A DNA stretch of 64,000 nt, from the NCBI RefSeq assembly GCF_010731115.1, contig NZ_AP022616.1, positions 2,728,001-2,792,000 of the forward strand, read 5' to 3'. The notes under the pieces are model-generated. The model was not told the DNA's origin. It saw only the letters and a list, made by a program, of their open reading frames with translations, and did not search any database. Source of the DNA: Mycolicibacterium phocaicum. Lineage in GTDB: Bacteria > Actinomycetota > Actinomycetes > Mycobacteriales > Mycobacteriaceae. Shown here one piece after another: positions 56,256 to 64,000 of the stretch (position 1 is the first letter of the stretch; each line of letters begins with the position of its first letter). The position numbers were made by a program, and so were the translations under genes.

Positions 56256-57824
56256 ATGGTGACGGTGAAGGCGCCAACCAATCGCCGTCACCACCGGGGA
56301 GTTCCATTGAAGTCTGCGAGGGACCGTATGGACATCATTTCTACCTATCAACAGCTCGGGTCGTACCGAGCCGCCGCCGATGCGTGCGGCACCACTCACC
56401 GGACCGTCAAGAAGGTCATGGACAGGTTCGAAGCCGACCAGGCGGGCGTGCCGCCGCAACCACGGGCCGAACGAACCCACAACTACGATGCGGTGGCCGA
56501 CCTGGTCGCCGAGCGTGTCGAGAAATCGCAGGGCCGCATCTCGGCCAAGCGACTGCTGCCGATCGCGGTGGCCGCCGGCTATGTCGGTTCTGATCGGAAC
56601 TTTCGGCGCCTGGTCGCTGATGCGAAAGCGTTGTGGCGCAGTGAGAATCACCGTGGCCGCCGCCCGGCGGTGTGGTCACCGGGACAGTATCTGGTGATCG
56701 ACTGGGCCCAGGCCGCGCCGGGGTTGTTCCTGTTCTGTGCGGTGCTGGCGTTCTCCCGATGGCGGTTCGTGCGGTTCGCCGCCGATCAGCGGGCGTCGAC
56801 GACGTTGGCGTTGATCGGCGAGGCCCTGGCCGCGATCGGCGGGGTCCCGGCGCGGGTGCTGGCCGACCGGATGGCTTGCCTCAAAGGTGGTGTGGTCGCC
56901 AATGTTGTTGTCCCCACGCCTGATTACGTCCGTTTGGCGTCTCATTATGGGTTCGCCCCGGACTTCTGCCACGCAGCTGATCCCGAATCGAAGGGCATTG
57001 TGGAGAACCTGTGCGGGTATGCCCAACGCGACCTCGCGGTGCCATTGTTGACCCAGGCCGCTGTTGATGGCGTGGCGGTCGATCTGCGGTCCGCCAATGC
57101 TGCTGCGGCGGCGTGGTGCGCCGAAGTCAACGCCGCGATGCACTCGGAGATCTGCGCGATCCCCGATGAGCGGCTGATAGCCGAACGTGAACTGCTGCAA
57201 CGCTTGCCGTCGTTGCGGCTGCAGATCGGGGCGCCGTCGGTGCTCCGCAAGGTCGACCGGCTCTCGTGTATCCGTTACGGTTCGGCCCGCTACTCGGTAC
57301 CCGTCCGGCTGATCGGGTCCACCGTGGCGGTGGTGGTCGATCACGGCGCGGTCTGCCTGGTCGAACCCAGTACGGGAATGATCGTGGCTGAACACGAACT
57401 GGTTGCCCCTGGCGGCGCATCGATTCTCGATGACCACTACGACGGGCCACGGCCCGAACCCAGCCGTGGCCCGCGACCGAAAACCACTGTGGAGAAACAG
57501 TTCTGCGAACTCGGCGCCGAGGCCGAGGCATTCCTGGTCGGCGCGGCAGCGATCGGCAACACCCGCCTGGGCGCGGAGTTGGAAATCCTGCTCGCCCTAG
57601 GTGCCGCTCACGGTGAACAGGCGTTGGTGGCCGCACTGCGCCGGGCGGTGGCGTTTCGGCGATTTCGGGCTGCTGACGTGCGCTCGATCCTGGCTGCCGG
57701 CACCGGAACACCGCAACCCCGACCGGCCGGCGATGCGTTGATCCTGGACCTACCCGTGGCCCCGACCCGCTCCCTGGACGCCTACAAAATCACCCCCGCC
57801 CTCGACGGCGAGGCCACCCCATGA
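56256..57824 (+). CDS. istA: IS21-family transposase IstA
   Basis: This 522-aa DDE transposase has an N-terminal helix-turn-helix (IISTYQQLGSYRAAADACG, TTHRTVKKVMDRF), the catalytic Asp in LVIDWAQAAPG, a second Asp around ARVLADRMACLKGG, and the Glu in ESKGIVENLCGYAQRD. The C-terminus is Ala-rich and helical. The stop overlaps the istB start (ATGA), the usual coupling. Confidence 0.93.
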   Translation: MVTVKAPTNRRHHRGVPLKSARDRMDIISTYQQLGSYRAAADACGTTHRTVKKVMDRFEADQAGVPPQPRAERTHNYDAVADLVAERVEKSQGRISAKRLLPIAVAAGYVGSDRNFRRLVADAKALWRSENHRGRRPAVWSPGQYLVIDWAQAAPGLFLFCAVLAFSRWRFVRFAADQRASTTLALIGEALAAIGGVPARVLADRMACLKGGVVANVVVPTPDYVRLASHYGFAPDFCHAADPESKGIVENLCGYAQRDLAVPLLTQAAVDGVAVDLRSANAAAAAWCAEVNAAMHSEICAIPDERLIAERELLQRLPSLRLQIGAPSVLRKVDRLSCIRYGSARYSVPVRLIGSTVAVVVDHGAVCLVEPSTGMIVAEHELVAPGGASILDDHYDGPRPEPSRGPRPKTTVEKQFCELGAEAEAFLVGAAAIGNTRLGAELEILLALGAAHGEQALVAALRRAVAFRRFRAADVRSILAAGTGTPQPRPAGDALILDLPVAPTRSLDAYKITPALDGEATP

Positions 57825-58633
57825 CCAAGACATCATCGGTGATATCCGCCAAACCTGTTGCACCACCTTCGATCCCACCGCTGGCCGCTGATCTGGATGC
57901 CGGGCTGCGGCGGTTGAAGCTGGCCGCGATACGACGCAGCGCACCGGAGGTTCTGCTCACCGCCAAGACGCAACGCTGGACCCCTGAGGAAGTGCTGCGC
58001 ACCCTCATCGATACCGAACTGGCCTCCCGCGATGCCTCCAACATCGTCAACCGACTCAAGGCCGCAGCCTTCCCGGTACCCAAGACACTGGAGTCCTTCG
58101 ACGTCACCGCCTCGTCGATCCAGTCGAAAGTTCTCGACTACCTTGCCAGCCTGGAATGGATACGGGCGCACCAGAATCTGGCGATCATCGGCCCCGCCGG
58201 CACCGGCAAAAGCCATACCCTGATCGGGCTGGGGACCGCCGCGATTCACGCCGGGCACAAGGTCCGCTACTTCACCGCCGCTGACCTCGTCGAAACCCTC
58301 TACCGCGGCCTGGCCGACAACACCGTCGGCAAGATCATCGAATCCCTACTGCGGGTCGACCTCATCATTTTGGATGAGCTGGGCTTCGCCCCGCTGGATG
58401 ACACCGGCACCCAACTGTTGTTTCGCTTGGTTGCCGGCGCCTACGAACGCCGCTCCCTGGCCATCGGCTCGCACTGGCCCTTCGAACAATGGGGTCGATT
58501 CCTGCCCGAGCAGACCACCGCTGTCAGCATCCTGGACCGCCTCCTGCACCACGCCACCGTCGTCATCACCGACGGCGACTCCTACCGCATGAAAGACGCC
58601 CAACACCGAAAGGAGAACCCACCACCGACCTAA
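57821..58633 (+). CDS. istB: IS21-family ATP-binding protein IstB
   Basis: This 270-aa AAA+ helper ATPase of IS21 transposition has Walker A IIGPAGTGKSH (about 125-135) and Walker B LIILDELGF, followed by the sensor region FRLVAGAYERRSLAIGSHW. The ATG overlaps the istA stop by 4 bp. The gene is intact. Confidence 0.93.
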   Translation: MTKTSSVISAKPVAPPSIPPLAADLDAGLRRLKLAAIRRSAPEVLLTAKTQRWTPEEVLRTLIDTELASRDASNIVNRLKAAAFPVPKTLESFDVTASSIQSKVLDYLASLEWIRAHQNLAIIGPAGTGKSHTLIGLGTAAIHAGHKVRYFTAADLVETLYRGLADNTVGKIIESLLRVDLIILDELGFAPLDDTGTQLLFRLVAGAYERRSLAIGSHWPFEQWGRFLPEQTTAVSILDRLLHHATVVITDGDSYRMKDAQHRKENPPPT

Positions 58634-58701
58634 CAATCACCAAACACGGGGCGGATACTTTATTCCGGCCACCAGTGGATACTTCAACCTGGCCATTGAC
58701 A

Positions 58702-58706
58702 TTCGG
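58702..58706. repeat. Right target duplication TTCGG
   Basis: This is the second copy of the IS21-type target sequence. Confidence 0.85.
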
Positions 58707-59004
58707 GGAAACCCTGGCCCTGTCCGGGCTCATCCCGTCGATCGGGTCGGTCGGGGACGCCTTCGACAACGCCCTGGCTGAGACGACCATCGGGCTCTAC
58801 AAACACGAAGCCGTCCGCGACGACTCCCCGTTCCGGCGCGGCCCGCTGCACCGGCTGACAGACGTGGAACTGCTCACCGCCGAGTGGGTGCACTGGTACA
58901 ACACCGACCGGCTCATGCACCGCCTGGGCCGCATCCCACCGACCGAGTACGAGACCATCTACTACGCTACGACCGCAGCCCAATCAGAGACTGCGCACCA
59001 ATAA
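58707..59004 (+). pseudogene. IS3-family transposase OrfB, 3' part
   Basis: This part continues OrfB with the catalytic glutamate region FDNALAETTIGLYKHE and the C-terminal WVHWYNTDRLMHRLG, RIPPTEYE. The stop is TAA at 59002-59004, 29 bp inside the IS3 right end. Confidence 0.88.
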
Positions 59005-59033
59005 CCGGTGTGCACCAAACTCGGGGTGGTTCA

Positions 59034-60052
59034 TTTTCCGACGGCGCAAGTGTTGGATGGAGATAGCTTCGCCACAATTCAAACAGTTCTGGCTCGGAGG
59101 GAGGAATCGTCCGACCGCACCGCGCCCAGTCACCAAGCGCTTTGACGACCGCTTGGCCTTCGTAGGAGACTTCGGCATCACCCTCGTGGCGTCCGGTTTG
59201 GAGCTTCGTCTCGAGCATTGGTGCGGCGACAAGAAATGCAGCCCACCCATGCTTGCATGCGGCCCAAAAGTCATCTGCAGACAACCTGTTCCGAACCGAC
59301 TGCAATTCGGTTCTCGTCGTGGGGCCGAGCTCCACGGCACGAATGTGGTCTTGGAGATGCGGATACATATGCGCGCCAGCAGCATTGTCGAAGGTCCCAG
59401 CGACGATACGCCGGGGTCCAGATTCGCGCCATCTGGTTAAGTCTTTGACACTCAATCCCTCGTTGAGAAACCTGGCAAAGTTGTCCAGCCAAAGCACCGC
59501 CGCCCCTTTGACCTTCAGCCTGGGAGCATTCGGACCGGTCAGTGTGCGCAATGCATCCAAGTCATATGGGGCAACAATCCGTACCGCCTCAACCGCGCCG
59601 TCTCGATGCCTTAATGCCTCAAACATGGTGCGGCTCTTTCCTACAACATCGGGGCCCACAACGAGGATTATCCAGCGGGTACCAGGACTCAGCGCTTCTT
59701 CAACGTGCCTATTTAGATCAGCGTCAATTCGATCGCGCGGTAGGTAGCGTTTTGAGAGCCTGCGATCCGCCGCTGGGGTGATGTTCACGGCCGCAGGGGT
59801 CAACGAATCGGCGCGCACCACCGGACAGATCAGCCCGCTCTCGCGGGCCCTACGGGCTTCCACTGTGGCGGCGATAGCCCACCAGCCCGTCAGCAAGATA
59901 GCCAGAATGCCGCAGGCCAAGGCGACATGCGAACCCCACCAGCGTGCGGCGTTATCGTGGAAGTAGGCGATCGCACAGATCGCAGTTGCGTCTATGCCGG
60001 CCATGGTGCTCCACCGATAGAGCGGCGTAGCGGCGATCCTCCCGAACTTCAT
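59034..60052 (-). pseudogene. NTPase-TPR membrane protein, N-terminal part (split by IS3)
   Basis: About 340 codons. Two hydrophobic segments (about 12-28 and 40-58, WWGSHVALACGILAILLTGW) place the protein in the membrane with the rest inside. Then come RYLPRDRIDADLNRHVEEAL, Walker A VVGPDVVGKSRT, a hydrophobic-acidic Walker B AAVLWLDNF, and a helical stretch. This order (TM, P-loop NTPase, TPR) fits STAND-type signalling ATPases. It joins the C-terminal part in frame (787 aa in all). ATG 60052 is preferred over GTG 60139. I cannot name the family. No partner gene is certain. Confidence 0.8.
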
Positions 60053-60727
60053 ACGCGAACGGTAACCGTTGCCCAGTCCACGTTTTGGTGATCCGCAAGG
60101 TGTGCTGTAGCCCGCCTCGGCAAACCGCCCAATCAGCACGTCAGCGATGCCCTGTTCATCGCAGAATCAATCACGGTTAAGGGGGCTCGAATATCGGCCC
60201 GAATGGTCGGCTTCGACGGGGGATCCGCCGGGGCGGAAGACCTACCGGTACCGACAGGTCATACATAAAGTCCCTCGCACCTGATGCGGTCATCAGCTGC
60301 TCGACGCACAAACTAGTGCGGACAGCAGGCACGAAGCCATGCTGGGCCGACGCGTCGACAGTCCCATGGATTAGCTAAAGACACACAGACGCAGATCGGT
60401 CTGCTGGCGTCCGAAGGCCAGATGTGCTGAGGGATCGGCCTAGGAGCTCGATAAACCGGCTCGGAGATACACCGTTGGTCCGCGCCTCCGGATGTCTTGG
60501 AAAGACTTAATCGATCTAGGCAGCGCGTGTTTTCTCAGTGCCCCCAGTCGGACTCGAACCGATATCGCGCCCCATGTCAACGTCATGGAATGCCGACTAC
60601 CTGCATAAATACATACTCCCAGGTAACAGCAAGTACCTGTAACTGTGAGCAAATTGTGGGCACGATGTGGGGATTGGACGCGACCGGCGGAAAGCGCCCC
60701 GGGGATGAGACCTTTAACGTAGAGGTC
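60053..60727. other. Intergenic region, no gene recognised
   Basis: No gene is supported except that the N-terminal part above may start at 60139. The segment carries a copy of the tRNA 3' end (60538-60562), and between 60620 and 60639 a small dyad CAGGTA/TACCTG, close to the excisionase-like gene end. Composition is somewhat lower in GC than the core chromosome. Confidence 0.5.
60538..60562. other. Distal attachment-site repeat (tRNA-Leu 3' end)
   Basis: This segment is identical to 63120-63144, a 25-bp stretch at the 3' end of the tRNA-Leu gene and the base beyond it. As a pair in the same orientation flanking 2.6 kb with a broken integrase, it is the expected distal attachment site of a tRNA-integrated element. 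Confidence 0.75.
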
Positions 60728-61018
60728 TCACCCGGGCGACTTGATGCGTCGCCGGTTCGACACCGAACCCAGTCCGACGATCGGCCCGGCCGGCGAATCA
60801 TCCACTACGACAAGGGGTACCGCGGAGGTCGGCTCGTCGTCGCCGTGCAGCCATAGGTCGATGTGTTTCTCGGTCATCACGAACACGTTGCGCGACAACC
60901 GCTTTCCTCGAATCTGGCCAGCAGCGATTCGACACTTCAACCAACGCACGCCATCCGCCCAGCCCAACAGCTGCAGAATCTCCCGGTCCACCTCTTCAAG
61001 CGTGTACACCTTGATCAC
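60728..61018 (-). CDS. Excisionase-like/MerR-type small DNA-binding protein
   Basis: This 96-aa protein has a winged helix pattern: YTLEEVDREILQLLGWADGVRWLKCRIAAGQIRGKRLSRNVFVMTEKHIDLWL (about 4-58), like phage excisionases and related HTH_17 proteins. The tail is Pro/Ser/Arg-rich. It lies close to the distal att repeat, the usual place for an Xis gene. The assignment is by pattern only. Confidence 0.65.
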   Translation of the reverse strand: MIKVYTLEEVDREILQLLGWADGVRWLKCRIAAGQIRGKRLSRNVFVMTEKHIDLWLHGDDEPTSAVPLVVVDDSPAGPIVGLGSVSNRRRIKSPG

Positions 61019-61067
61019 GCCGCCTCACTTAACCCTGATCGCATCGGGGCCAGCCACAGAGTCACGG

Positions 61068-61727
61068 TCACCGCCGGCCGCCGACACGCACAGGCAGTTC
61101 CTGCTCCATCGGCGGATTGGAGGCAGTTTTCTCCCATCGATTGCCGTTGGCATCGGTGAATTGAACCGTTGCCGTGAACTTCGTTGATTCCACGATTGTC
61201 GGCTTGTCTTTGAGTTGGTTCGCACCGGCAACGGACATGCCGGGCGGGTACGGAACCCCCAACAAAGCCCTGCGAAATGCGTCATCCAGATCGTCGGACG
61301 CGTAGAAAATGAAATTGCCGTCCCCGTTCGGGTCGACGACAGGTAATGGGTTATCGGCTGGCGCCGGCAGCAGAAAGTCATGATCCTCGACGGACAAACG
61401 GACAAACGTCACATCGAGAATGGGACGTGAGCCCTTGTTTCTCACCATGACCTGCAACCAAGGAGGCTGCTCTGTTCGCCGGACGGTCCACACGATTACG
61501 AGCTTGGCCTGGGTGAAATCAGCGTCGTCGCGATCTTTCTTCCGTAGCCGGCGATCACTCGTGGCAATCCACAAAGCCACCGCCGCGGCGAGGAACGACC
61601 CCGCGGCGGACACCGCATTTGCGTTGACGTGCCAGTTCGCAGTGTGCAGCAGAGACGCAACTGCGAGACCAAGCGCCAAGACGCTGACAGCGAGTGAAAC
61701 TCTGCCGATCCAGATCTGCACTCGCAT
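61068..61727 (-). CDS. Membrane-anchored protein, unknown
   Basis: This 219-aa protein has two N-terminal transmembrane segments (about 4-26 and 37-55: VSLAVSVLALGLAVASLL and AAGSFLAAAVALWIAT), a basic juxtamembrane stretch RRLRKKDRDD, and a C-terminal beta-rich domain with immunoglobulin-like strands (WLQVMVRNKGSRPILDVTFV and FTATVQFTDANGNRWEKTA). ATG 61727 is chosen. No family is recognised; cargo of the mini-element. Confidence 0.7.
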   Translation of the reverse strand: MRVQIWIGRVSLAVSVLALGLAVASLLHTANWHVNANAVSAAGSFLAAAVALWIATSDRRLRKKDRDDADFTQAKLVIVWTVRRTEQPPWLQVMVRNKGSRPILDVTFVRLSVEDHDFLLPAPADNPLPVVDPNGDGNFIFYASDDLDDAFRRALLGVPYPPGMSVAGANQLKDKPTIVESTKFTATVQFTDANGNRWEKTASNPPMEQELPVRVGGRR

Positions 61728-61781
61728 AGCGTACGAAGCGAAGGTGGCTTGCCGTCGGATCCTGGTCGTACGATTCGAGAC

Positions 61782-62045
61782 ATGGATTTGGTCGAAGTCG
61801 CTGACCAGGCGGCCGCCATGGCTGACCTGGACGCTCAAGCACGCGGCCGAGCCGACGCCGAGCTCAAGTGGGGCGATTCCGAGTACGTCATCGCCATGGC
61901 AGTCCTCGAGACCCGAACTCCGCTGCCCGACGACGTACTCGCAGAGGTCCGCGCCGGCATTCCCCGCTGGTACCCGCCGAGCGAGTCCACCCGGCAGCTG
62001 ATGCTGGACGCGGTGTCCCGACAAGAGTACGCGAACGCGCGATGA
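61782..62045 (+). CDS. Small acidic protein, unknown (first of three coupled genes)
   Basis: This 87-aa, mostly helical, acidic protein (VADQAAAMADLDAQARGRAD, DDVLAEVRAGIPRWYPP) has no recognised family. Its stop overlaps the next start by 4 bp (ATGA), so the three small genes form one tightly coupled unit. Confidence 0.55.
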   Translation: MDLVEVADQAAAMADLDAQARGRADAELKWGDSEYVIAMAVLETRTPLPDDVLAEVRAGIPRWYPPSESTRQLMLDAVSRQEYANAR

Positions 62046-62248
62046 CAGAGGATCGTCTTGTGCCCTCGACTGATCCGTCTCACGCCTGCCCAGAATGCGG
62101 GGTTGTGCCGAGTCGGTTCATCGACGGCGATCACGAGGAAGGGTGCAGTCGTCAGCCAATCTGCCCGGAATGTGGCTGTGACCCAACGACGATGTTCCAT
62201 GGCATCAACGGCTGCACCCTGGCAAGCGGCCGGGCAGCGCAGTCATGA
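62042..62248 (+). CDS. Small Cys-rich (zinc-ribbon-like) protein
   Basis: This 68-aa protein has two CPECG motifs (CPECGVV and CPECGCD) and further Cys residues (EEGCSRQ, NGCTL), a pattern that fits a small zinc-binding fold. It overlaps the genes on each side by 4 bp. The function is unknown. Confidence 0.6.
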   Translation: MTEDRLVPSTDPSHACPECGVVPSRFIDGDHEEGCSRQPICPECGCDPTTMFHGINGCTLASGRAAQS

Positions 62249-62463
62249 CTGCGTCAGGCCGCACACCGCTTCCCTATGGCGCCACCACCTGGAACCACAA
62301 TGGCCGCAAGTTCGTCCAGGTCCCCGGCGACATGTACGTCTACGAGTACGACGAGAACGGTGCACTCGCACGCGTGCTTGTCGAGGACCTGCCTACGCCG
62401 ACCGGCCCCAACTTCGCGCTGGAGCGCCTGGCCCAAGAGGTACGGGACGCCAATCCCGGGTGA
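62245..62463 (+). CDS. Small protein, unknown (third of three coupled genes)
   Basis: This 72-aa protein has a Tyr-rich central strand (GDMYVYEYDENGALARVLVED) and a helical C-terminus. No family is recognised. It overlaps the previous gene by 4 bp. Confidence 0.55.
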   Translation: MTASGRTPLPYGATTWNHNGRKFVQVPGDMYVYEYDENGALARVLVEDLPTPTGPNFALERLAQEVRDANPG

Positions 62464-62513
62464 AACCGGGGACGTCCCGCACCATCAGCGTAACCCCAGG
62501 CCTAAACCGACGG

Positions 62514-62690
62514 CTAACCCTTAGCTGCTGAGACTGGCTTGCCCCACGAGGCCGCTTCCGGGTGACCACACCAGCACTGCCACCACCGCGACGTCGGCAC
62601 GCCGGCTTCCTGCGACTGCCTGTGAACGTGCCGGCACCGGCCCTCGTGGCCTGGGTGCCCGCAATACTCGCACTGCGCCGAGCCCATCAT
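62514..62690 (-). CDS. Small zinc-finger-like protein
   Basis: This 58-aa protein begins MMGSAQCEYCGHPGHEGRCRH with C-x2-C, C-H motifs, then WWQCWCGHPE. It is probably metal-binding. The two-ATG start at 62690 is preferred to the longer frame. It is convergent with the three coupled small genes and is likely cargo of the mini-element. Confidence 0.5.
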   Translation of the reverse strand: MMGSAQCEYCGHPGHEGRCRHVHRQSQEAGVPTSRWWQCWCGHPEAASWGKPVSAAKG

Positions 62691-62859
62691 TGAAAGCCCC
62701 CTCTGCGTTGGGCTACTTCCAGTGTCGCAGACGAGCCATTTAGTGCCCAGCTGCCATGAGGTGCCGCTTTGCTCCGACATCGACGTCCATGCAGAACAGC
62801 ACGTGCCTCCTGAGCTCGATGCAATTCCCGGACTGTGACGGCCTCGAGTCCGCGCGGAT

Positions 62860-63072
62860 GACAGCGCACGCTCTGCGGCATACCGCTGCGTCGCTGGCGA
62901 TCAGCGCTGGAGCGAACGTGAAGGTAGTTCAGCGGATGCTGGGACATCATCGGCCGCAATGACTCTGGACATCTATGCCGACCTTTTCGACGAGGATTTG
63001 ACTGCGGTTGCCGACAAGTTAGATGAGATTGTGGGCAAAATGTCGGCACGTGGCCCCGAGAGCACTGCGTGA
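62860..63072 (+). pseudogene. Tyrosine integrase C-terminal remnant, frameshifted
   Basis: Coding remains of a phage-type tyrosine recombinase: HALRHTAASLAISAGANVKVVQ holds the HxxR box and RMLGHH the second His region. At about 62950-62962 the frame shifts by one: CAT CAT CGG CCG CAA TGA replaces the expected sequence, and in the next frame the protein continues MTLDIYADLFDEDLTAVADK, with the tyrosine in IYADLF, ending at TGA 63070-63072. No complete N-terminal catalytic part is seen. The start given is approximate. Confidence 0.8.
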
Positions 63073-63120
63073 GGCCAGCCAACATCACTCCTACCAGCGA
63101 CAAAGCTGACAACAACCTGG

Positions 63121-63194
63121 TGCCCCCAGTCGGACTCGAACCGACACTTGGCGGATTTTAAGTCCGCTGCCTCTGCCAATTGGGCTATGGGGGC
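63121..63194 (-). tRNA. tRNA-Leu (anticodon TAA)
   Basis: This cloverleaf of 74 nt (without CCA) has acceptor GCCCCCA paired with TGGGGGC, discriminator A, D-stem, an anticodon stem GCGGA/TCCGC around loop CTTAAAA (anticodon TAA), and T-arm GTCGG-TTCGAGT-CCGAC. The short variable loop is unusual for leucine tRNAs, which have a long one; see the findings. Integration at its 3' end made the copies at 60538 and possibly 53687. Confidence 0.85.
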
Positions 63195-63272
63195 TTGGTG
63201 ATCAAGCGGGTATCAACCTATGACGTGCGCACCCGGCCGCCGAACTCGCCCCCGACTGCAGGCCCGAAGAAC

Positions 63273-64000
63273 CTAGAACGCCGCCCGCGCGCCGGCACTC
63301 ACCACACCGAGGACTTCGGACGCCTGCAGGGGCGGGCTGAGGAAGAATCCCTGCAGCACATCGCACCCGAAATCCCGTAACTGCGAGGCTGATTCGGCGC
63401 TCTCGATACCTTCGGCGACAATCCCGAAACCGAGCCGGTGCGCGAGGTCGATGATGGTGCGCACCACCAACGAGGCACGCTCGTCAGCCGTGACCCGCGC
63501 GATGAAGTCGTGGTCCAGCTTGATCTCGTCGACCGGCAGATCGGACAGGTAGGTGAGTGCGGAGTATCCCGTGCCGAAATCGTCGAGCGCGACGCTGATG
63601 CCGTGGTCGAGCAGGCCCGTCAGCACCGTCCGGGTGTCTTCCATGTTGTCGACGAACAGGTCTTCGGCGATCTCGACCGCGAGCGCCGAGGGCGGCAAAC
63701 CGCGGTCATCCAGCGCCTGGCACAGGTGGTCCGGCAGGTTCAAGTCGCTCAGTAGCGGCGCGAAAAGGTTAACGGCCACAGGCACTTCCGCCCCGGCGGC
63801 GTACCACCGCAGCGCATCGTCGAGCGCCATGTTGACGACCAGACCCGTCGCCTGTTCCATCAGGCCGTGCTCACGCACCAACGGCAGGAAATCGGCGGGC
63901 CGCAGTAGACCGCGGTCGAGATGGCGCCATCGCAACAACGCCTCCACCCCGACGACACCGGTCGTGTGCGCGTCGAATTTGGGCTGATAGACCAGGGATA
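63273..64000 (-). CDS. EAL-domain protein, 5' part missing
   Basis: This is the C-terminal part of an EAL-type cyclic-di-GMP phosphodiesterase. The signature is VEALLRWRH at the window edge, and the metal and catalytic sites are VAVNLFAPLL, ALAVEIAEDLF, ALDDFGTGYSALTYLSDLPV, IKLDHDFI and VAEGIESAESA. Most catalytic positions (E of VEALLRW, N of AVNLF, E of EIAED, DDFGTG, K of IKLD, E of AEGIE) are present, so it may be active. A GGDEF or sensory part would lie beyond 64000. Confidence 0.88.
   Translation of the reverse strand, partial: SLVYQPKFDAHTTGVVGVEALLRWRHLDRGLLRPADFLPLVREHGLMEQATGLVVNMALDDALRWYAAGAEVPVAVNLFAPLLSDLNLPDHLCQALDDRGLPPSALAVEIAEDLFVDNMEDTRTVLTGLLDHGISVALDDFGTGYSALTYLSDLPVDEIKLDHDFIARVTADERASLVVRTIIDLAHRLGFGIVAEGIESAESASQLRDFGCDVLQGFFLSPPLQASEVLGVVSAGARAAF

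Larger units (their letters stand above)
56143..58701. mobile_element. IS21-type insertion sequence (istA-istB)
   Basis: This 2559-bp element starts TGTCCGCGGCC and ends ...CCATTGACA, flanked by 5-bp TTCGG duplications. Each end carries several copies of a motif like GGCCAGGTAAAAGTATCCAC (left about 56170-56220, right about 58650-58700, opposite orientation), the multiple terminal repeats of the IS21 family. It is nested in the IS3 element and contains istA and istB. Confidence 0.92.
55116..59033. mobile_element. IS3-type insertion sequence interrupted by IS21-type element
   Basis: The ends are inverted repeats: TGAACCACCCCGGGTTTG on the left (55116 on) and, read on the other strand, TGAACCACCCCGAGTTTG on the right (ending 59033). 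Without the nested element and one 5-bp duplication the IS is 1354 bp, a normal IS3 size. It holds orfA and orfB on the plus strand. Confidence 0.9.

Overview
The window is high-GC actinobacterial DNA, almost certainly from a rapidly growing mycobacterium (Mycolicibacterium-like). The evidence is gene content (Cbs, LipU, FadA3, EchA8/EchA9, FadD14, an orphan Mce protein, a mycofactocin-type SDR, secreted cutinase, many lipoproteins), frequent GTG starts, and gene order. From 1 to about 27 kb the order follows, from memory, the M. tuberculosis Rv1077-Rv1057 block in reverse, with local replacements. No database search was possible; family names rest on motifs and synteny.

Region 1 (1-27 kb) is a conserved lipid, CoA and sulfur-metabolism segment: cbs (cut by the window edge), lipU, an SGNH hydrolase, fadA3, a repeat-flanked DUF559 endonuclease-like gene, purT, a Bax-inhibitor-1 membrane protein, echA9-echA8 and a membrane alpha/beta hydrolase, a cysteine dioxygenase-rhodanese pair, lpqV, an LCP ligase, two convergent patatins, a zinc alcohol dehydrogenase, a Rv1059-like dehydrogenase, a thiolase-like lipid-transfer protein, a TetR regulator with a divergent hydrolase, fadD14 and a Rv1057-like beta-propeller.

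Region 2 (27-44 kb) is regulatory and accessory. It holds a dctA C4-dicarboxylate transporter with a divergent CitA/DcuS-type two-component system; a tightly overlapped operon of an unknown protein, a Dyp-type peroxidase, a second unknown protein and a BASS-type transporter; a MalT-like LuxR regulator; a STAS-HATPase fusion; an orphan Mce protein; a glycosyltransferase; and a MarR-oxidoreductase pair.

Region 3 (44-63.2 kb) is a decaying, insertion-rich zone next to a tRNA-Leu gene. Four insertion sequences can be delimited to the base by terminal inverted repeats and target duplications: an IS1380-type element in a cutinase signal peptide, an IS256-type element (with a frameshifted transposase) in a small secreted-protein gene, an IS3-type element in a membrane NTPase-TPR gene, and an IS21-type element nested inside that IS3 element. 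In each of the three host-gene cases, and for the IS3 transposase, removing the element and one target copy restores a continuous in-frame gene. Further decay is seen as in-frame stops in a lipoprotein gene and a small gene. The 60.5-63.1 kb segment is a mini integrative element bounded by 25-bp copies of the tRNA 3' end. It carries an excisionase-like gene, several tiny genes and a broken integrase; a diverged tRNA fragment at 53.7 kb suggests an older, tandem island.

The window ends inside an EAL-domain (cyclic-di-GMP phosphodiesterase type) gene.
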